64,000 bases of DNA from Paraburkholderia caffeinitolerans (GCF_902859945.1 NZ_CADIKL010000030.1:1-64000); one strand, 5' to 3'. Positions 24,033 to 37,619 are shown, counted from the first letter of the stretch. The notes: a model not told the origin generated them from the sequence alone. Numbers and translations: made by a program.

Positions 24033-25139
24033 TCAGGCAAACCCGGCTACCTCGCACACGCGCTGCGCGATGGCGAGCGACGCCGTGAGCCCCGGCGACT
24101 CGATGCCGAACAGATTCACGAGCCCGCGCACGCCGTGCGCCGCGCCACCCTGAATCACGAAATCGGCGGCGTTCTCACCAGGGCCCGAGAGCTTGGGCCG
24201 GATGCCCGCGTAGGCGGGTTGCAGCGCGCCGTCGGGCAAGCCCGGCCAATAGCTGCGGATCTGCGCATAGAAAGCGTCGGCGCGGCGTGGGTCGACGTCG
24301 TAGTCGATCGAATCGATCCACTCCACGTCGGGACCGAAGCGCGCCTGCCCACCGAGATCGAGCGTGAGATGCACGCCGAGCCCGGCCTCGTTCGGCATCG
24401 GGTAAATGAGCCGCGAAAACGGCACGCGCCCCGAGACGCTGAAGTAATTGCCGCGCGCGAGATAAAGGGGCGGGATGTGGCGCGGATCGAGCCCGCGGAT
24501 ACGTTTCGCAATCCGGGTGGCGTGCAGGCCTGCGCTGTTGATGAGGCAGGCCGCGCGGATTGAGGTGGCGGCTTCGCCACCTGTCCTGATCACGAAGCCG
24601 TTCGCGCTCGCGTCGACAGACTCGACGGGCGACTTGAGCGCGATCACGGCGCCATCGCGTTCGGCATCGCCTTGCAGGGCCAGCATCAGCTGATGACTGT
24701 CGACGATGCCCGTCTGCGGCGAGTACACCGCCGCCACGCATTCGAGCGCGGGCTCGAGCGCCAGCGCCTCGGTCTTGTTGATGCGCGTGAGATCGAACAC
24801 GCCGTTTTCCTTGCCGCGCGCCTGAATCGCTTCGAGCTGCGCGACCTGGGCGTGCGTCGTGGCCACCAGCAACTTGCCGCAACGCGCATGCGCGACGTTG
24901 CGCGCCGCGCAGTACTCGTAGAGCATCTCGCGCCCGCGCACGCACAAGGTCGCCTTGAGCGAGCCACGCGGGTAGTACAGCCCCGCGTGAATCACCTCGC
25001 TGTTGCGGGAACTGGTGCTGGTGCCGATGGCGTCGGCGGCCTCCAGCACGATCACCTCGCGTCCGCGCGCCGCCAGGGCGCGCGCCACCGCGAGGCCGAC
25101 CACGCCCGCGCCAATCACCACACATTCGATCTGATCCAT
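24033..25139 (-). CDS. FAD-dependent oxidoreductase, L-2-hydroxyglutarate oxidase-like
   Basis: An N-terminal Rossmann site (V-I-G-A-G-V-V-G-L-A-V-A-R-A-L-A, about 8-23, with E33) is followed by T-S-S-R-N-S-E-V-I-H-A-G-L-Y-Y-P, the diagnostic start of the LhgO/L2HGDH branch of the DAO family. Later come G-I-V-D-S-H, N-S-A-G-L-H-A and the C-terminal N-L-F-G-I-E-S-P-G-L-T-A-S-L-A. It probably oxidises L-2-hydroxyglutarate or a similar 2-hydroxy acid, passing electrons to quinone. ATG 25139 is directly before the Rossmann strand. Confidence 0.88.
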   Translation of the reverse strand: MDQIECVVIGAGVVGLAVARALAARGREVIVLEAADAIGTSTSSRNSEVIHAGLYYPRGSLKATLCVRGREMLYEYCAARNVAHARCGKLLVATTHAQVAQLEAIQARGKENGVFDLTRINKTEALALEPALECVAAVYSPQTGIVDSHQLMLALQGDAERDGAVIALKSPVESVDASANGFVIRTGGEAATSIRAACLINSAGLHATRIAKRIRGLDPRHIPPLYLARGNYFSVSGRVPFSRLIYPMPNEAGLGVHLTLDLGGQARFGPDVEWIDSIDYDVDPRRADAFYAQIRSYWPGLPDGALQPAYAGIRPKLSGPGENAADFVIQGGAAHGVRGLVNLFGIESPGLTASLAIAQRVCEVAGFA

Positions 25140-25592
25140 GTCGCTGTGTCCGCATCCGGCGAATTAGGCGGCGGCGCCTCCCTGACGCCGCCATTAGAAA
25201 AATTGTAGACCGAGGGCGAGGCGGGTTTGAATCGAATATGGATTGAATATGCGTGCAAATCCACCCATCGCGCATGCTTGCCGAGTGGGGCACGGGCCTT
25301 GGCAAATCTCGGCTATCGATACGCGTCGGCGATTGCATTCCACCCATCGTTGCGCGAAAAATAACAATCGGTTACGGAATCGGCCTCGAAATGCGCCGCT
25401 GTTGCCTCCATATTGTAAATAGTTACGCGCGGCGCAATCGACGCTGCGCCGCGCCCTGCGGATTTGAAATTCCCGGTTGCGGTCCAGTGTTTGCGAACCC
25501 GGTATAGGATCGAATGTCTCAAGGAATCCGCCCCCGCCATTGCGAACCGGCACAACCGGCTCGCAAGGCACGCGTGCATGGAGCCTGCCCAC
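25140..25592. other. 453-bp interval between divergent genes
   Basis: No gene supported. It contains AT-rich stretches (about 25225-25255 and 25355-25425) and the direct repeat CCACCCATCG (25261-25270 and 25340-25349). It holds the promoters of the FAD oxidoreductase and the Pro/Gln-rich protein. Confidence 0.45.
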
Positions 25593-26642
25593 ATGACGTT
25601 GTTGAAGCATTGCCTCGCCGTTACCCTGTTCGCCGCCGCTGCCGCGTTCGTGACCGTAAGCGCGCAGACACGAACGGAGGGTGTGGTGCAGCCCGCGATT
25701 CCGGCCTCGCAGCCGGTCGTGCACGCCGTTCCGGCCCCGTCTACGGAGACCGCGCAACCGCCGGCGGCACAACCCGCGCAGCCGGCGGCGCCACAATCGA
25801 AACCCCAGTCGAAACCGCAGGCCGCCCCGGCACCTGCGCCCCAGGCGGCACCGAAGCCCGCTCCAAAGCCAGTACACAAGCCCGCGCATAAGCCCGTTCA
25901 CAAGCCGGCTTATGAACCCGCGTATCAACCGGCTCCTCAGGACAACGCCCAGCCCATCGCCCAACCGGGGCCTGCGACAGAACCCCCGATACTGCATACG
26001 CCAGCGCCGCAACCCACCGCGCAGCCGACGCCACAGCCGGCTGTGCCGTTAGCGCCGACACCGCAACCGGTCCAGCAACCCGCGCCGCGCCCCGCTGCGC
26101 AGCCGGCACCGCCGCCAGTCCCGCTGCCTGCCGCGCAGCCAGTGCCAGCATCCACGCCGCTGCCCAACGCCCAGCCGGCATCAACGCCGCAGCCGTACGT
26201 GCAACCCGGCGTGCAACCGGTGGTCACCTGGACGCTGCAGGTGATCCGCGACGGCCAGCTGATCGACTCGTTCGACGGCACCACCACGGTGGGTCAGGCG
26301 CGCACCGATACGCATCACAATGTCGTCTCGCACCAGGTCGGCTGCAAGGATCAGGTCGCGGGCAGCATCGACCTGCTGCGTACGATCACGGTCTCGCCGT
26401 TGCGCGCGAACGCGACCCAGTCGATCCTCTCGATCGAGGCCCAGGATACGCTTGAAGGCAACGCCACGCGGCAAAGCCCATCCGGCTGCGCGCTGCCGCC
26501 GCAGCCGCGCCAGGTGAACGCTAGCCATCCGGGGCTCGTGGTGCCGGCCGGCCAATGGGTCAGCTGGCCGATCCTCGACAAGGATCCCGCACTGACGTAC
26601 CGGGTGCGCGCCAGCCTCGCCCCGCCGTCCCAGCAGCCCTGA
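25593..26642 (+). CDS. Exported Pro/Gln/Ala-rich protein with a small C-terminal domain
   Basis: A Sec signal (L-L-K-H-C-L-A-V-T-L-F-A-A-A-A-A-F-V-T-V-S-A) is followed by about 180 residues made almost only of Pro, Ala, Gln and Lys, including a K-P-x-H repeat (K-P-V-H-K-P-A-H-K-P-V-H-K-P-A) and many A-Q-P units. The last 140 residues are an ordered-looking domain with V-T-W-T-L-Q-V-I-R-D-G-Q-L-I-D-S-F-D-G and two Cys (V-G-C-K, S-G-C-A) that could form a disulphide. The stretch looks like a periplasm-spanning or wall-crossing linker, as in TonB. The family of the C-terminal domain is not recognised. ATG 25593 has GGAG upstream. Confidence 0.65.
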   Translation: MTLLKHCLAVTLFAAAAAFVTVSAQTRTEGVVQPAIPASQPVVHAVPAPSTETAQPPAAQPAQPAAPQSKPQSKPQAAPAPAPQAAPKPAPKPVHKPAHKPVHKPAYEPAYQPAPQDNAQPIAQPGPATEPPILHTPAPQPTAQPTPQPAVPLAPTPQPVQQPAPRPAAQPAPPPVPLPAAQPVPASTPLPNAQPASTPQPYVQPGVQPVVTWTLQVIRDGQLIDSFDGTTTVGQARTDTHHNVVSHQVGCKDQVAGSIDLLRTITVSPLRANATQSILSIEAQDTLEGNATRQSPSGCALPPQPRQVNASHPGLVVPAGQWVSWPILDKDPALTYRVRASLAPPSQQP

Positions 26643-26692
26643 GATGAAACGACCCCCACGCTCGCTTCGCTCGCTGCCCCCCCGAGAGGGCG

Positions 26693-26727
26693 CTCAGCCT
26701 CCTTGGGGCGGCCCGGCGGAGGCTGAG
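26693..26727. repeat. Intergenic inverted repeat of the Burkholderia type
   Basis: CTCAGCCTCC (26693-26702) and its complement (26718-26727) flank a 15-nt GC core, preceded by a C-rich stretch (CGCTTCGCTCGCTGCCCCCC). I recall this wording as a recurrent intergenic element of Burkholderia genomes. There is no T-run, so it is a poor intrinsic terminator. Confidence 0.5.
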
Positions 26728-26872
26728 ATGCCGGCCTGAAGCGCGCGGCTCGTCGGCGCCGATCTAAACTGAACTGAACTGAGCCGAACCGAAGCGCGAT
26801 CCGCCAGCGGTACGAGAATCGGCCCCCAAAAAACTGCACGAAACTGTCGTAAGAACTCGTTGTAACAAGCGC

Positions 26873-27676
26873 ATGCGAAACCTCGAACAACCCCTCATCG
26901 ACGCAGTGCCGGCCAACACCCGGGACTTCGTGGCGGTGAGCTGGAACCTGCACAAGGGCCGCTCACCGCTTGGCTTTCAGGCCTGGCAGGCCATGCGGCG
27001 CTGGGTGCAGTCCACTCACGCCGATGCCTGGTTTCTTCAGGAGGCGATGGCGCGGCGTCTGCCGCAACCGGTGCTCTCCACGGCTTTCGGCGCGGAGCTC
27101 GGCGATCCACTCGCAGACGTCTGGCACTGCCAGGCCACCGAAATCGCCGACGCGCTCGAGCTGCAAATCGCGCTCGGGCCGAATGTGTTCAAGCCGTCGT
27201 GGCGGCACGGCAATGCGATCCTCTCGCCGCATCCGCTCGATCTGGGCGGCCGCTGGGACATCTCGGCGCACCGTTTCGAGCGGCGCGGCCTGCTCGTCGC
27301 GCGCGCGAGCGTGGCGGGCCAGTCGGTCACGCTGCTGTGCGCGCACCTCGCGCTCACGCGCAGCGCGCGCCTGCGGCAGATGAACTGGATCGCCCACTGG
27401 ATCGCCAAGGAGGCGCCGCAAGGGCCACTCGTGCTCGCGGGCGACTTCAACGACTGGCGCAACGACTCGGTGCCGCTCTTCGCTGAGCACGGCCTGCACG
27501 AAGTCGCGACGCTGCTCGGCGAGCCGGCGCGCACGTTTCCGGCGTTCTCGCCCGCGCTCGCGCTCGACAAGATGTTCGTGCGCGGCCTGCAACCGGTCGA
27601 GCTGATCCAGCCCGCGCAGGAGACGGCCTGGTTGTCCGACCACCTGCCGTACATGGCGCGGCTGCGGCTCGAATAA
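26873..27676 (+). CDS. Endonuclease/exonuclease/phosphatase (EEP) family protein
   Basis: The 267-residue product has the EEP signposts in order: S-W-N-L-H-K-G-R (about 24-31), F-L-Q-E-A (catalytic Glu), L-L-C-A-H-L-A-L-T, L-V-L-A-G-D-F-N-D-W-R (metal Asp/Asn) and a C-terminal W-L-S-D-H-L-P. The YafD/YbhP-like subgroup keeps this length. It may act on phosphodiesters of nucleic acids or lipids; no signal peptide is visible. ATG 26873 gives the family's usual N-terminus. Confidence 0.88.
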   Translation: MRNLEQPLIDAVPANTRDFVAVSWNLHKGRSPLGFQAWQAMRRWVQSTHADAWFLQEAMARRLPQPVLSTAFGAELGDPLADVWHCQATEIADALELQIALGPNVFKPSWRHGNAILSPHPLDLGGRWDISAHRFERRGLLVARASVAGQSVTLLCAHLALTRSARLRQMNWIAHWIAKEAPQGPLVLAGDFNDWRNDSVPLFAEHGLHEVATLLGEPARTFPAFSPALALDKMFVRGLQPVELIQPAQETAWLSDHLPYMARLRLE

Positions 27677-27812
27677 CGCCACGAGGGCCGGACACCACAT
27701 CGCGCCGCGCCGCGCCGCGCACGCCAGCAAAACCCCCACGAGTTGCAAATCCAATCGCGCTAATATGTCGCGTCGCGCGCCCTCGGAGCGCGCTTTTTTC
27801 ATCCGGCTTCGC

Positions 27813-28475
27813 ATGCACCCCTTCGCCACGCTGCTTCAGATCGCCATCGTCTATTTGTTCGCGCTCGTCAGCCCCGGGCCCAACTTCTTCATGGTGACGC
27901 AGCTTTCGCTCGCGGGGCGGCGCAGTCTCGGCATTGCCTCGGCGTTCGGTGTGGGCACGGGCTCCACGCTGTGGGCCGCGCTGGCCATGCTGGGCTTCGC
28001 AGCGGTGCTCCAGCATATCGAGTGGCTCTATCACGGCGTGCGCGTCGCCGGCGCGCTCTATCTGCTCTGGTTCGGCGTCAAGCTGCTGCGCTCGGGCGCG
28101 CGCCGGGACACGAACGAAGCGAATGCCGTCGATGCCAACCACGCCGCGCCCGCAGTCCCGCTGCCGCCGCCCGACCGGCGCGCCTGGCTGCGCACATGGC
28201 GCGCGGGGTTTCTCACCTGCCTCACGAACCCGAAGTCCTGCGTGTTCTGGACCAGCGTGTTCGCGGCGATCTTTCCCGCGCATCCGCCGGCGTGGTTCTA
28301 CGGCGCGGCGCTCGCGCTCGTCGCGGCGATGTCGTTCGGCTATCACTCGAGCCTCGCGCTGCTGTTCGCCGACCATCGCACGCAACGCAGCTACAAGCGG
28401 CTGCGCCGCCCCATCGACGCATTCTGCGGCGCGGCGCTGATCGGTCTCGCCGCGAAGCTCGCCGCCGATCGCTGA
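27813..28475 (+). CDS. LysE/RhtB-family amino-acid exporter
   Basis: A 220-residue membrane protein with the family hallmark Y-L-F-A-L-V-S-P-G-P-N-F-F-M-V at the first segment, then G-T-G-S-T-L-W-A-A-L-A-M-L-G, L-Y-L-L-W-F-G-V-K-L-L and F-L-T-C-L-T-N-P-K-S-C-V-F-W. The layout is that of six-helix exporters of homoserine, threonine or lysine. A Pro-rich loop (P-L-P-P-P-D-R-R) separates the halves. ATG 27813 is the natural start; an upstream in-frame ATG at 27765 would add a hydrophilic leader. Confidence 0.9.
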   Translation: MHPFATLLQIAIVYLFALVSPGPNFFMVTQLSLAGRRSLGIASAFGVGTGSTLWAALAMLGFAAVLQHIEWLYHGVRVAGALYLLWFGVKLLRSGARRDTNEANAVDANHAAPAVPLPPPDRRAWLRTWRAGFLTCLTNPKSCVFWTSVFAAIFPAHPPAWFYGAALALVAAMSFGYHSSLALLFADHRTQRSYKRLRRPIDAFCGAALIGLAAKLAADR

Positions 28476-28951
28476 CACGCTCGCGCATGCCGAATCTGCC
28501 CCGCCAGCAGGGTCTCTGCTGCGGCGCGTCGAACCTTCCGGTATGATTCGGACCAACATTCGAGCCTGCCCTAACGGGCGAACCCGCCCATCCAAAGGGC
28601 GGCTGGACTCCCAGTTTTCGGGCCCTTGCGCCGCAATCCGCCGAAGCCGGTTTTGTCGCTCCGCGACATCTTGCCTAACGCAGGTCACCCCTCTCGTTAG
28701 ACGCAGCGCAGCCCATAAGGCACGCTCGCGTTAAAATAGCGGACTGCGCCTCGTTCGCAATGGGACGGCCAACAAGCTGGCAAAAACGGGGCACGAGTTC
28801 GAATCAAAGCCGAATCAAAGCGGGAATTCAAGCGGAGCGCACAGCAACGCGCACGCCGCGCATCGTCAAACCGAGCCCTACATGCACTTGTCATGCGCGG
28901 CCGGAAGGAACGCCCCCGTCCGGCGGACCTTGTTTCGCATCATCAGGAACC
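28476..28951. other. 476-bp leader region upstream of the ferredoxin reductase gene
   Basis: No gene supported. It contains two small hairpins, GCCC-TAAC-GGGC near 28567-28578 and CCGCCC-7 nt-GGGCGG near 28585-28603, followed by a T-rich patch and TTTTCGGGCCC. This could be a terminator for the upstream gene or a structured 5' leader. I could not match any known riboswitch class. Confidence 0.4.
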
Positions 28952-29722
28952 ATGAGCAAACACACCGAAGAAACCGTTCTGAGCGTGCATCACTGGACTG
29001 ACACGCTTTTCAGCTTCACCTGCACGCGCGACCAGGCCCTGCGTTTCGACAACGGCCAGTTCACCATGGTCGGCCTCGAGGTCGAAGGCAAGCCGCTGAT
29101 GCGCGCGTACTCGCTCGCGAGCGCGAACTATGAAGAGCATCTCGAGTTTCTGAGCATCAAGGTGCCGGACGGCCCGCTCACGTCGCGCCTGCAGCACCTG
29201 AAGGTGGGCGACAAGGTTCTGATCGGCAAGAAGCCGGTCGGCACGCTGGTGGCCGACAACCTGCTGCCCGGCAAGGTCCTGTGGCTGCTCTCGACCGGCA
29301 CGGGCCTCGCGCCGTTCATGTCGATCATCAAGGACCCCGACATTTACGACCGTTACGAGAAGATCGTGCTCACGCACACCTGCCGTTTCGTCGACGAACT
29401 CGCGTACAAGGAATTCATCACCGAAGAACTGCGCGAGCACGAGTACCTCGGCGAGATCGTTCGCGAGAAGCTCGTCTACTACCCGACCGTGACGCGCGAA
29501 GTGTTCGACAACCGCGGCCGCATCACCGAGCTGATCGACACCGGCAAGCTGTTCGCCGACCTCGACCTGCCGGGATTCTCGCCCGAGCGCGACCGCATCA
29601 TGCTGTGCGGCAGCACGCACATGCTGCGCGACACCGTCGCACTGCTGGAAAAGGCCGGCCTCACGGAAGGCAGCAACAACCAGCCGGGCCACTATGTCGT
29701 GGAAAAGGCGTTTGTTGGCTAA
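28952..29722 (+). CDS. fpr: Ferredoxin-NADP(+) reductase
   Basis: The 256-residue protein has the FAD motif R-A-Y-S-L-A-S (51-57), the NADP site L-L-S-T-G-T-G-L-A-P-F-M-S (about 111-123) and the C-terminal M-L-C-G-S-T-H-M-L and V-V-E-K-A-F-V-G ending, the size and aromatic-poor tail of the bacterial subclass IIA Fpr enzymes. It returns electrons from NADPH to ferredoxin or flavodoxin under oxidative stress or for Fe-S synthesis. ATG 28952 follows CAGGAA. A strong terminator lies 25 nt downstream. Confidence 0.93.
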   Translation: MSKHTEETVLSVHHWTDTLFSFTCTRDQALRFDNGQFTMVGLEVEGKPLMRAYSLASANYEEHLEFLSIKVPDGPLTSRLQHLKVGDKVLIGKKPVGTLVADNLLPGKVLWLLSTGTGLAPFMSIIKDPDIYDRYEKIVLTHTCRFVDELAYKEFITEELREHEYLGEIVREKLVYYPTVTREVFDNRGRITELIDTGKLFADLDLPGFSPERDRIMLCGSTHMLRDTVALLEKAGLTEGSNNQPGHYVVEKAFVG

Positions 29723-29746
29723 AGCCAGCGCCGCCTCAGACACCGG

Positions 29747-29775
29747 AACCGGAGCCTCGCGCTCCGGTTTTTTTT
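29747..29775 (+). terminator. Intrinsic terminator of fpr
   Basis: AACCGGAGC (29747-29755), a 5-nt loop and GCTCCGGTT, then an unbroken T-run to 29775. Confidence 0.95.
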
Positions 29776-30100
29776 GGCCCTCGCAGATCGCAACGCCGCT
29801 CGCCGCGTGATGCCCGTTCGTTACATTTCGGGCAGACTTCGCGCCAGCACCGTGTCAGCTTTTTTCCTACAGAGCGCGACGTCAACCAACTTCACACGGT
29901 TTCTGGGATTTCGCCGCTAAGTATTGTCCTGACTGAAGTTTCCCGGTTTTTCAGTTATCATCGCGGCGCACCATCGGTCATGCAGGAAGGCTGCGCAGGG
30001 GCAAATCCACGGTGTTACTGAATGTAAATTTCGTTACGCTCCGCCGCACAAGCCAGAACAGAAATGGACCGATTCCTGAACAGGAAATCACGGGGGATGG

Positions 30101-31153
30101 ATGGATACGTCGAATCGCGCGGCGCTTGATGCTGACGCGCCTCGCGCGGATGCGCCGGGCGCGCGTGCCGCCCACGCGACCGACGGCCTCCCTCTCCTCG
30201 CCAGCCCCGAAGGCACGCGTGTGGCGCTCGATGCGATCGCGCGTGTGCAGGAGCGGATCGCCGCAGCCGGCGCGGCCCGCGTCGACGCCGACGAAGCCGC
30301 ACGCCACCGGCTCGCGCAAGAACTGCACGACAGCGTCGGCGCCGAACTGACGGCCACACGTTTCGCCCTTGCGAACGTCCACACCTGGCTGCCCGCCAAC
30401 GCGCCGCCTCAATGCGCCGAGGCGCTCGCGCTCGTCATGCGCTCGCTGGACTCCGCCACGAATGCCGTGCGCCACGTGCTCGACGGGCTGCATGCGCCCG
30501 AACTGCACGCGGGCCTCGCCGACGCGCTCGCGAACTGGACACGCGGCTTTGCCTCGCGCACCGGGCTTGCCGCGCGCTTCCTGGCCAACTCGTCGCTCAG
30601 CTCGTCGCTCAACTCGTCGATCAACGCCTCGGTCAACGCATCTGCAAATTCAGCCGCCGCGCCCCATGCCACCGGATTCGCCCGCGACGACGAAGCGCGT
30701 CTCGCGCGCCTGCCCGCCGAGGCGGCGCTCGCGGTGTTCCGCGTCGCGCAGGAAGCGCTCACTAACGTCGCTCGCCACGCCCAGGCCACCCAGGTCGAAG
30801 TGCGCCTGACCAGCACGCCAAGCGAACTGATCGTGAGCGTGATCGACGACGGCGTTGGCCTCTCGCGCGAAGCCGCGCGGCGCGCCAGAAGGCAATGCGG
30901 GCAAGCCTCGTCGAGTAGCCAGGGCAGCGCGAACAGCCGCAGCGCCTATGGCATCGCCGGCATGCGCGAACGCTGCGCCGCCTTCGGCGGCACCTTGCAC
31001 ACCACCGCGGCCCGTCACACTGCCATCCGCCGCCCCGCCGCCGATCCGGCACGCCCCGGCACGACCGTCGAGGCACGCTTCCTTTGGGAGACGCTGCTCT
31101 CGCGCTCGCGCACCGAACGGGCGGCAGACCACCTGAAGGGCCTTCGCACATGA
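30101..31153 (+). CDS. Sensor histidine kinase, HisKA_3/NarX type, no membrane segment
   Basis: The phosphoacceptor motif R-H-R-L-A-Q-E-L-H-D-S-V-G-A-E (His76) is of the HisKA_3 type. The ATPase follows, with F-R-V-A-Q-E-A-L-T-N-V-A-R-H-A (N box), I-D-D-G-V-G-L and Y-G-I-A-G-M-R-E-R-C-A. Between the two lies a Ser/Asn-rich stretch (about 163-182) coded by a 12-nt tandem repeat (30587-30646). No transmembrane segment is visible, so sensing is cytoplasmic or through a partner. GGGGG lies 5 nt before ATG 30101. Translation is coupled to the response regulator (ATGA at 31150-31153). Confidence 0.9.
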   Translation: MDTSNRAALDADAPRADAPGARAAHATDGLPLLASPEGTRVALDAIARVQERIAAAGAARVDADEAARHRLAQELHDSVGAELTATRFALANVHTWLPANAPPQCAEALALVMRSLDSATNAVRHVLDGLHAPELHAGLADALANWTRGFASRTGLAARFLANSSLSSSLNSSINASVNASANSAAAPHATGFARDDEARLARLPAEAALAVFRVAQEALTNVARHAQATQVEVRLTSTPSELIVSVIDDGVGLSREAARRARRQCGQASSSSQGSANSRSAYGIAGMRERCAAFGGTLHTTAARHTAIRRPAADPARPGTTVEARFLWETLLSRSRTERAADHLKGLRT

Positions 31154-31806
31154 CCCTGCGCGTCCTGCTCGTCGACGATCACGCGGTGGTGCGCCAGGGC
31201 GTACGCCAGTTGCTGCTCGACCGTGGCGTCGCGAGCGAAGTGATCGAGGCGCCAAGCGGCGTACAAGCGCTCGCCGCCGTTGCGAAGCACGTCTGCGATG
31301 TGGTGCTGCTCGACATCTCGCTGCCCGACATGAACGGCATCGAAGTGCTCAAGCGCGCAAAGAAAAAGGCGCCGCGCGTGCCGGTGCTGATGTTCTCGAT
31401 GTATCGCGAAGACCAGTACGCCGTGCGCGCGCTGAAGGCGGGCGCGTCGGGCTATCTCTCGAAGACGGTGGACGCCGCGCAGATGATCGCTGCGATCCAG
31501 CAGGTCACGAGCGGCCGCAAGTACGTGAGCCCGGCGATGGCCGAAGCACTCGCCGAATACGTGCTTGTCGACGGCGAGCAACTGCCGCACGAAAAGCTCT
31601 CCGACCGCGAGTACCAGACGCTGTGCATGCTCGCCTCGGGCAAACGCCTCACCGACATCGCGCACACGCTCTCGCTTTCAGTGAAGACCGTGAGCGTCTA
31701 CCGCACGCGCCTGCTCGAAAAAATGAAGCTCACCAACAACGCCGAACTCACCTACTACGTGATGAGCAACCGGCTCGTCGATATCGCGCCCGCGCTGGGG
31801 CTCTGA
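31150..31806 (+). CDS. NarL/FixJ-family response regulator
   Basis: The receiver domain has D-D-H (9-11), the phosphoacceptor Asp55 in V-V-L-L-D-I-S-L-P-D, the S/T in M-F-S-M-Y and Lys105-like S-K-T. The LuxR-type helix-turn-helix is at the C-terminus: L-S-D-R-E-Y-Q-T-L-C-M-L-A-S-G-K-R-L-T-D-I-A, then L-S-V-K-T-V-S-V-Y-R-T-R-L. It pairs with the kinase encoded just upstream. Targets are unknown; the APC permease 290 bp downstream is a candidate by position only. Confidence 0.94.
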   Translation: MTLRVLLVDDHAVVRQGVRQLLLDRGVASEVIEAPSGVQALAAVAKHVCDVVLLDISLPDMNGIEVLKRAKKKAPRVPVLMFSMYREDQYAVRALKAGASGYLSKTVDAAQMIAAIQQVTSGRKYVSPAMAEALAEYVLVDGEQLPHEKLSDREYQTLCMLASGKRLTDIAHTLSLSVKTVSVYRTRLLEKMKLTNNAELTYYVMSNRLVDIAPALGL

Positions 31807-32099
31807 GCCCGCCACCACTTCGCGATCGGACGCACCTCATGCGTGGCGCAAAGAATGCGTCACTAAAACGTGCTCCCACCATAAGTCGCCGATCCGGAAA
31901 TGAACTGCGCCTTTTCAGCGAGCTTCGTGCAAAGAATGCACGCGCTTGTGCCGCTTCGCGGCGGAATCGACCTTCTCCCCAGCACCGAATCAGCTCCACT
32001 CCTGCGCGCTTGCACCGGCCGCCCTGCCCCGATCCACTAAAATTCAGGGTTTCCTCGCCAGTGCGTATTACCGGCGCTTTACCTGGAGTTCCCCGCCAA

Positions 32100-33506
<1,407 letters not shown>

Positions 33507-33542
33507 AGACCGCCCGTTTTCGAGTCGGTTTCTCCAAGTTGC

Positions 33543-33576
33543 AACGGCCCGCCCGGCCTCCGGCGCGGGCCGTTTT
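33543..33576 (+). terminator. Intrinsic terminator after the APC permease
   Basis: AACGGCCCGC (33543-33552) pairs with GCGGGCCGTT (33565-33574), then TTT. Confidence 0.82.
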
Positions 33577-33882
33577 GCATGGTGCGTGCGGGTAAAAGCC
33601 CGCGCTGCGCGAAACGGGAAAGTATGCTTTACTGTCCAGGCATTATTCTCGAACTCGAAGCATCACGCACCATCCAGGCAGTATCCAGGCATCACTGAAC
33701 AGCAAAGCACCAGCCGGACCCTCAAAACCCCGCTTCCGCCCAGCCTGCCCGCCATCGCGCGCGGCAGACGCCTCGCGCCCGTCGCGCGGCGCAACCTGGG
33801 CGAAAGACAGCAGGCGGCACGAACGGGGCAATTGGTGAATGCGGGCCCAGGCCGGTCCCTATCCGTATATAGGAGACAGTCA
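33577..33882 (+). promoter_or_regulatory. Leader/promoter region of the cox-type operon
   Basis: About 300 bp with no gene before the small subunit. CCAGGCA occurs at three places (33638-33680 region), a possible operator. The operon promoter must lie here, but I cannot place the -10 and -35 boxes with confidence. Confidence 0.35.
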
Positions 33883-34386
<504 letters not shown>

Positions 34387-34399
34387 GGGGAGAACCGCC

Positions 34400-36805
<2,406 letters not shown>

Positions 36806-36818
36806 GCGGAGGCGCACC

Positions 36819-37619
36819 ATGTATGCATTCGACTACCAGCGCGCCAGCGACGCGCAAGGCGCAGTGAAAACAATCAATGCCGACCCCGAAGCCAAGTTCC
36901 TCGGCGGCGGCCAGAGCCTGCTCGCGGCGATGAAGCTGCGCCTCGCGCAGCCTTCGACGCTCGTCGATGTCACGCGCATTCCGGCGCTCAAGACCGTGCA
37001 GGTGGACGCCAAGACGGTGACGGTCGGCGCGGCGGTCTGCCATGCCGATGTCGCGGCGAACGCGCAGATCCAGGCCACGCTGCCTGCGCTCGCACAACTC
37101 GCTGCGGGCATCGGCGACCGGCAGGTGCGCGCGCTCGGCACGCTGGGCGGCTCGCTCGCCAACGACGACCCCGCCGCCGACTACCCCGCCGCCGTGCTCG
37201 GCCTGAACGCCACCGTGGTGACGGACCGCCGGCGCATTGCCGCCGACGACTTCTTCCTCGGCATGTACGAGACCGCGCTCGAACCCGACGAGCTGATCGT
37301 CGCGGTGGAGTTTCCCGTGCCGCAGCGCGCGGCCTACGAGAAGTTCCACAACCCCGCCTCGCATTTCGCGTTGACGGGCGTGTTCGTCGCGCAGTTCGCC
37401 GATGGTTCTGTGCGCGTGGCGATCACGGGTGCGGCGGCTTCGGTATTCCGCGCGGGCGGGCTCGAAGACGCGCTCAAGGCGAGCTTCACGCCCGCCGCGG
37501 CGCGCGCGGTAAGCATCGCGCCCGACGATCTCAACACCGATCTGCACGCGAGCGCGGCGTACCGCGCGCACCTGATCCCGGTGCTGACGGCCCGCGCGGT
37601 GACCAAAGCGCTCGGTTAG
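36819..37619 (+). CDS. Molybdenum hydroxylase FAD subunit (CoxM type)
   Basis: Two FAD motifs are present: F-L-G-G-G-Q-S-L-L-A-A-M-K-L-R (about 29-43) and G-T-L-G-G-S-L-A-N-D-D-P-A-A-D-Y-P (about 107-123). The 266-residue length and the C-terminal CO-dehydrogenase flavoprotein domain are normal. It takes electrons from the iron-sulfur subunit to a quinone or oxygen. The gene follows the large subunit by 13 nt, so the three structural genes are one translational unit. Confidence 0.94.
   Translation: MYAFDYQRASDAQGAVKTINADPEAKFLGGGQSLLAAMKLRLAQPSTLVDVTRIPALKTVQVDAKTVTVGAAVCHADVAANAQIQATLPALAQLAAGIGDRQVRALGTLGGSLANDDPAADYPAAVLGLNATVVTDRRRIAADDFFLGMYETALEPDELIVAVEFPVPQRAAYEKFHNPASHFALTGVFVAQFADGSVRVAITGAAASVFRAGGLEDALKASFTPAAARAVSIAPDDLNTDLHASAAYRAHLIPVLTARAVTKALG

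Noticed and set aside
27685..27725. GC-only short repeat (CGCCGCGCCGCG) near 27690-27720
   Set aside because: It is simple low-complexity GC sequence common in this genome, with no gene or fold attached.
28476..28951. A guanidine-II (mini-ykkC) or other riboswitch upstream of fpr
   Set aside because: The two small hairpins lack the ACGR loops required for that class.
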